DNA of 64,000 bases from NCBI RefSeq assembly GCF_903914075.1, contig NZ_CAIWNQ010000009.1:124001-188000 (forward strand). The letters are read 5' to 3'. This stretch comes from Ruegeria sp. THAF57. Its GTDB lineage: Bacteria > Pseudomonadota > Alphaproteobacteria > Rhodobacterales > Rhodobacteraceae. The notes under the pieces were generated by a model. The model had not been told where the DNA came from. It did not search any database and saw only the letters and a list, made by a program, of their open reading frames with translations. Made by a program: the position numbers and the translations under genes. Shown here piece after piece: positions 60,551 through 64,000 of the stretch (position 1 is the stretch's first letter; each line of letters opens with the position of its first letter).

Positions 60551-61513
60551 TCAGTTGGCCCGGTTTCCGCGCAGGACACATAGCATTTCATAGGCCAGAT
60601 TAGCCCCGATCAGCGCGGTACAGCCGCTGACATCATACTGCGGCGAAACCTCGACCAGATCGGTTCCGACAAGATTGAGCCCGGCACAACCGCGCACGAT
60701 CTCAAGCGCTTGGATATTGGTCAGCCCGCCCATTTCAACCGTGCCCGTGCCGGGGGCATAGGCCGGATCCAGGCTGTCGATATCAAAGGTCAGATAGGTG
60801 GGCGTATCTCCGATCTTTGCACGGATATCTTGCATCAAGGGGGTCAGAGACTTGTGCCAGCATTCTTCGGCCTGAATGACGGTAAAACCCTGTTTGCGGC
60901 CCCAGTCAAAATCATCGGGCGCGTAACCCGTGCCGCGCAACCCGATCTGAAAAACTTTTTCATTTTGCAGCAGCCCATCTTCGACCGCACGCCGGAAGGG
61001 GGTGCCATGGGCGATCTTTTCGCCGAACATCTCGTCATTCGTGTCTGAATGCGCATCGACATGGATCAAGGCCACCGGGCCGTGCTTGCGGGCAATCGCG
61101 CGTAGCACGGGATAGGTCAGCGTGTGATCACCGCCCAGCGTGATCGGCACGGTGTTGTGGCTGAGGATCTGATCATAGGCGTCGGTGATGATGTCCACGG
61201 TCTTTTTCAGATCAAAGGTGTTGATCGCAACGTCCCCGATATCCGCCACCTGCATATTGGCAAAAGGTGCCGCGCCGGTGGCCATATTAAAGGGCCGCAA
61301 CATGCAGCTTTCGGCGCGAATTGCCCGTGGGCCGTGACGTGTACCGGTTCTGTTCGACGTACCGATATCCATCGGAATCCCAACGAAACAAGCATCCAGC
61401 CCCTGCGCTGTATCCTGAGTCGGAAGCCGCATCATCGTGGTTCCACCCCCGAAACGCGGCATCTCATTTCCGCCCAAAGGTTGATTGAAATGCGGCCTTG
61501 CGGTGTCTGGCAT
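60551..61513 (-). CDS. speB: Ureohydrolase family protein (agmatinase-like)
   Basis: A 320-residue binuclear-metal ureohydrolase with every ligand motif: LGGDHTLTYP (His), HVDAHSDTND (Asp, His, Asp) and TFDIDSLDPAYAPGTGTVEMGGL (Asp, Asp). The family includes agmatinase, guanidinobutyrase, guanidinopropionase and the nickel-dependent guanidine hydrolases, and the substrate cannot be settled by eye. It is the first gene of an operon with a polyamine-type importer and nitrile hydratase, so a guanidino or cyano-guanidino compound is attractive. A LysR-type dyad lies upstream. Confidence 0.88.
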   Translation of the reverse strand: MPDTARPHFNQPLGGNEMPRFGGGTTMMRLPTQDTAQGLDACFVGIPMDIGTSNRTGTRHGPRAIRAESCMLRPFNMATGAAPFANMQVADIGDVAINTFDLKKTVDIITDAYDQILSHNTVPITLGGDHTLTYPVLRAIARKHGPVALIHVDAHSDTNDEMFGEKIAHGTPFRRAVEDGLLQNEKVFQIGLRGTGYAPDDFDWGRKQGFTVIQAEECWHKSLTPLMQDIRAKIGDTPTYLTFDIDSLDPAYAPGTGTVEMGGLTNIQALEIVRGCAGLNLVGTDLVEVSPQYDVSGCTALIGANLAYEMLCVLRGNRAN

Positions 61514-61597
61514 TGTGGTTCCCGTCGCTCTGTTTTTTCGATTATCGCCAGACCTTAACCAGAGGCGGACGGGCGAAAAATACCGTTGCGCAAACTC

Positions 61598-61621
61598 TTA
61601 CATTTTCATTTCCCAATGTAA
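61598..61621. promoter_or_regulatory. LysR-type dyad upstream of the ureohydrolase operon
   Basis: TTACATT (61598-61604) and AATGTAA (61615-61621) form a perfect 7-bp inverted repeat with ten bases between, 85 bases before the ureohydrolase start and overlapping the end of the upstream LysR gene. Confidence 0.55.
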
Positions 61622-62514
61622 TTTGCCTCATAAACCTCTTCTAGAATTGAAATGAACAGCTCATTGACGTTGGGCAGGCTCCCGGAGCGGGTGACAATCT
61701 GCATGGTGCAGGTATAGTCGCCGTGGCTATTGGGCAGACGCCGGACACGGCCCTCACGCTCCAGCGGGACGGCCAGATGCAGGGGCAACAGGCCGACATA
61801 GGCGCCGCTTAGAACCAAGATAAGCTGAGCTTCGATTTCCTGCACAAACAAGTCCCTTTCGGACGGATTCAAGGTCTTCCGCCTTTGCTGATTCCAGTAT
61901 CCGCGATGCACCCAGGCCTGACGTGCGATCACATCCTCGGTGATCTCTTCGGCGGGGGCGGCAAAAAGAGGATGTGTATCCGCACAATAGAGCGCGTGGT
62001 TTTCCTCGTATAAATCGGTCAGGCTTAACCCGTTGCCAACATTATCAAAACTTCCAATCCCGATGTGATAACTGCCGTCCAAGATACCTTGTAGAATCTC
62101 CTGCGGCTCAGATATCGACAGATCAATCCGAACTGCGGGCGCGGTTTCGGTGAACCGTTTTATTGCTTGCGGCAGCTTGAAATTCTTGTCGCTTGTGGTG
62201 GCGTCAACCACCGCCAGCTTCAGACGGCCCACCATATTGCCTTTCAACTCGGCCAGATGGGTCGAGTGTTCGTCCAAAGACCCAAGCAGAGCCATACCGA
62301 TCTCATGCACCATCTGACCCTTCTCGGTCAGTAGGAACCCACGACGTCCGCGTTGACACAGGCGCACGCCCAAACGTTCCTCTAACGCGGTGATATGATT
62401 TGAGATCGTTGGCTGGCTGAGACCAAGCTCGACCTGCGCGGCCGAAAAGCCCCGATTGCGCACCACACTGTTAAATACGGTCAAAAGATGGATGTCTGAG
62501 CCAGTGATTTTCAT
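61606..62514 (-). CDS. LysR-type transcriptional regulator (not CbbR-like)
   Basis: A 302-residue LysR protein: MKITGSDIHLLTVFNSVVRNRGFSAAQVELGLSQPTISNHITALEERLGVRLCQRGRRGFLLTEKG, then an effector domain. The HTH differs from the three CbbR-like proteins. It sits between a ureohydrolase-ABC-nitrile hydratase operon (same strand, 92 bases on) and a divergent nitrilase-superfamily gene, and probably controls one or both. The ATG at 62514 is set by the start of the conserved HTH. Confidence 0.9.
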   Translation of the reverse strand: MKITGSDIHLLTVFNSVVRNRGFSAAQVELGLSQPTISNHITALEERLGVRLCQRGRRGFLLTEKGQMVHEIGMALLGSLDEHSTHLAELKGNMVGRLKLAVVDATTSDKNFKLPQAIKRFTETAPAVRIDLSISEPQEILQGILDGSYHIGIGSFDNVGNGLSLTDLYEENHALYCADTHPLFAAPAEEITEDVIARQAWVHRGYWNQQRRKTLNPSERDLFVQEIEAQLILVLSGAYVGLLPLHLAVPLEREGRVRRLPNSHGDYTCTMQIVTRSGSLPNVNELFISILEEVYEANYIGK

Positions 62515-62641
62515 TCTTTCATTGAGCCCGAGAAATGTATCCGTTTGCAACGCACTATTTGTTGAACCCCGGCATTCTGAATACGGTCGCGCAAGGAAAC
62601 GCTGAATTTTTGATCCAATTGCACCACGACAAGGGCCGAAC

Positions 62642-63436
62642 ATGAAAATCACCGCATTTCAGATGCAGGCGGGCGGCACCCCCCAAGACCGGTTGACCCG
62701 GTTGGAACAAGCCATGCGCGATGCCAAGGCAGAGGGCTCCGATCTGCTCGTCGCGCCCGAGCTGGCCATTTCCGGATATGGACGCGGGGCAGAACTGCGG
62801 ACGTTGGCGCAGCCAAAGGACGGGCCGTGGGTGCAAAAACTGCAGCAATTGGTGCGCGACCTCGGCATCAGCCTTGTCACCGGCTTTCCCGAAGCCGACG
62901 GTGAGGGGCGCTATATCAGCGCTGTCATCATCAACAGCGACGATCCGGACACGACGCTGATCTATCGGAAATACTGCCTTTATGGCGATTACGAGAAAGG
63001 GATTTTTGACACGCCTAAGCGGTCAACGATCCTGACCACTATGCACGGCCTGAAACTAGGCTTTCTGATCTGTTATAATGTCGAATTTCCGGAAAATGCC
63101 CGAAGGCTGGCACAAGCTGGCGCGCAGGTGATTATCGTTCCAACCGCGATGGCCGAAGGGCCCGCGGGCGCTTTCATTACCCAACATGTGATCCCCGTGC
63201 GCGCGTTCGAAAACCAGGTTTTTATTGTCTATGCCAACCATACAGGTGCCGATGAAAGCTATAGCTATCAGGGCATGTCTTCGATTGTGGCCCCAGACGG
63301 GCAGAAACTGGCCTTTGCGCCCCAAGACAAAGCCGCACTGATCTCGGCGCAGATGGATCCGGCCGGATATGAAAAGTCCCGTTCAGACAATCCTTATTTG
63401 TCGGATACGCTAACGCTTGACCTTATGCGTTCGTGA
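62642..63436 (+). CDS. Nitrilase-superfamily carbon-nitrogen hydrolase (amidase-type)
   Basis: A 264-residue CN hydrolase with the catalytic triad Glu40 (VAPELAISGYG), Lys110 (IYRKYCLYGDYEKG) and Cys144 (FLICYNVEFPENAR). The CYNVEFPEN form and the YGDYEKxxF after Lys fit amidases (carbamoyl-putrescine amidase / R-amidase-like group) better than true nitrilases. It would complete nitrile to acid conversion by hydrolysing the amide made by nitrile hydratase cluster 2. It is divergent from the LysR gene with 127 bases between. No signal peptide. Confidence 0.88.
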   Translation: MKITAFQMQAGGTPQDRLTRLEQAMRDAKAEGSDLLVAPELAISGYGRGAELRTLAQPKDGPWVQKLQQLVRDLGISLVTGFPEADGEGRYISAVIINSDDPDTTLIYRKYCLYGDYEKGIFDTPKRSTILTTMHGLKLGFLICYNVEFPENARRLAQAGAQVIIVPTAMAEGPAGAFITQHVIPVRAFENQVFIVYANHTGADESYSYQGMSSIVAPDGQKLAFAPQDKAALISAQMDPAGYEKSRSDNPYLSDTLTLDLMRS

Positions 63437-63460
63437 CACGGATTCTTGCAACCAAATTGG

Positions 63461-64000
63461 TCAATACACTTCTAGTGTTTCGAATATTGAATCTCGGGTC
63501 GCACCAGCATTTGGAAAGATTCTGTTGGTGAGAAATTCGTAAGGAAACTCGGGCCAGGTCTTTCGCATTTCAGTAACAAGTTGTCGCGCAGACTCTGAGT
63601 TTCCCAATTTGTTTTGCGCGACAGCTTGAAACAGCAATGAAGGAGCGCTGACAGGTGCGCCAGCGGCTGGCGCGCCTTGAAAGGCTTCGACAACACTTTG
63701 GTAATTCCCGAGCATAAGCTGCGAGACCCCCCAGATGTTTCTTGCGCCAAATCGGCCAGATCCCGTTCGGGGCCTCTCGGGGTTGCTGACTTGGGCTGCA
63801 AGCTCGGGTGCATTGGCAACAATGGCCGTTATTCCAACAAGATCCAAAACATGGCCGTCCGATGGGGTCAGTTCGATCGAAAGTTGCGCAAATTTCAAAG
63901 CGTCGTTTGACTGACCGCTTACAGCCAACACCCATCCATTTGCAGCATTCGCCCATGCATCAGTTGGGGATAATTCAAGCGCATGCCCCGACAATTTCGA
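63461..64000 (-). CDS. TPR-repeat protein, C-terminal part (runs off the window)
   Basis: The minus strand is open from base 64000 to a stop at 63461, giving at least 180 residues with tetratricopeptide-like repeats (ALELSPTDAWANAANGWVLAVSGQSNDALKFAQLSIELTPSDGHVLD and LGNYQSVVEAFQG). The end resembles the TPR tails of adenylate-cyclase-type or regulatory proteins. The N-terminal function is outside the window. It is convergent with the CN hydrolase after 24 bases. Confidence 0.6.
   Translation of the reverse strand, partial: SKLSGHALELSPTDAWANAANGWVLAVSGQSNDALKFAQLSIELTPSDGHVLDLVGITAIVANAPELAAQVSNPERPRTGSGRFGARNIWGVSQLMLGNYQSVVEAFQGAPAAGAPVSAPSLLFQAVAQNKLGNSESARQLVTEMRKTWPEFPYEFLTNRIFPNAGATRDSIFETLEVY

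Noticed and set aside
62642..63436. CN hydrolase as the missing Nit1 nitrilase of the Nit1C cluster
   Set aside because: The residues after the catalytic Lys and Cys fit amidases, and the gene is 25 kb away beside a LysR regulator of another operon.
1..64000. tRNA or rRNA genes, CRISPR arrays, insertion sequences and att sites
   Set aside because: No cloverleaf-like sequence, regular spaced repeats, transposase or integrase frame, or flanking direct repeats were found by reading; the island's mixed content alone is not proof of transfer.

Overview
The window reads as about 64 kb of a chromosome from an autotrophic alphaproteobacterium, probably of the Rhodobacterales/Roseobacter group. That placement is inferred from gene content, moderate-to-high GC and codon use; no rRNA or tRNA gene is present to confirm it. 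Coding density is high and most genes sit in long operons with ATGA or short overlaps.

Region 1 (about 0.3-21.2 kb) is a carbon-fixation island. A divergent cbbR faces an alpha-carboxysome operon: cbbL-cbbS-csoS2-csoSCA-csoS4A-csoS4B-csoS1, the Rubisco assembly factor acRAF, a 45-residue Lys/Pro-rich protein, a Nudix-TenI fusion, and the bicarbonate transporter pair sbtA-sbtB. A second LysR regulator then faces a nearly complete Calvin-cycle operon: fbp-prk-tkt-gap-pgk-fba-tpi-rpe-thioredoxin-like-phosphoglycolate phosphatase. It closes with a strong terminator. No mcdA, cbbO/cbbQ, cbbX or bacterioferritin gene is seen, and there is only one csoS1.

Region 2 (21.5-26 kb) holds a TTC38-like TPR protein. 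It is followed by a third CbbR-type regulator facing a second PGK gene, whose 3-phosphoglycerate side is intact but whose nucleotide-side glycine motifs are altered, and a CbbY-type phosphatase.

Region 3 (26-55 kb) is an accessory nitrogen/sulfur island. It carries five families typical of the Nit1C (cyanide/nitrile-linked) cluster: an MSMEG_0568-type radical SAM, an Sll0787-type AIR-synthase-like protein, an MSMEG_0567-type acetyltransferase, an MSMEG_0565-type glycosyltransferase and an MSMEG_0572/Sll0783 protein. The usual Nit1 nitrilase is missing; instead there is a cobalt-type nitrile hydratase and a CbiM-like metal permease. Interleaved are the parts of an oxamate-carbamoyltransferase system (FdrA, DUF1116, DUF2877, carbamate kinase). 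Also present is a four-gene block (ComA-like phosphosulfolactate synthase, an unknown protein, and two aspartase/fumarase-family lyases) resembling the bacterial coenzyme M route. A Tat-exported cysteine hydrolase, a cystathionine-lyase-like enzyme and a single polypeptide of three fused RidA domains complete it. A recurring CGTATA box overlaps or flanks several promoters in this island and may define its regulon.

Region 4 (55-63.5 kb, mostly minus strand) is an eight-gene operon of ureohydrolase, polyamine-type ABC transporter and a second nitrile hydratase with its activator. It is followed by a LysR regulator and a divergent nitrilase-superfamily amidase. The window ends inside a TPR protein and begins inside a histidine phosphatase.
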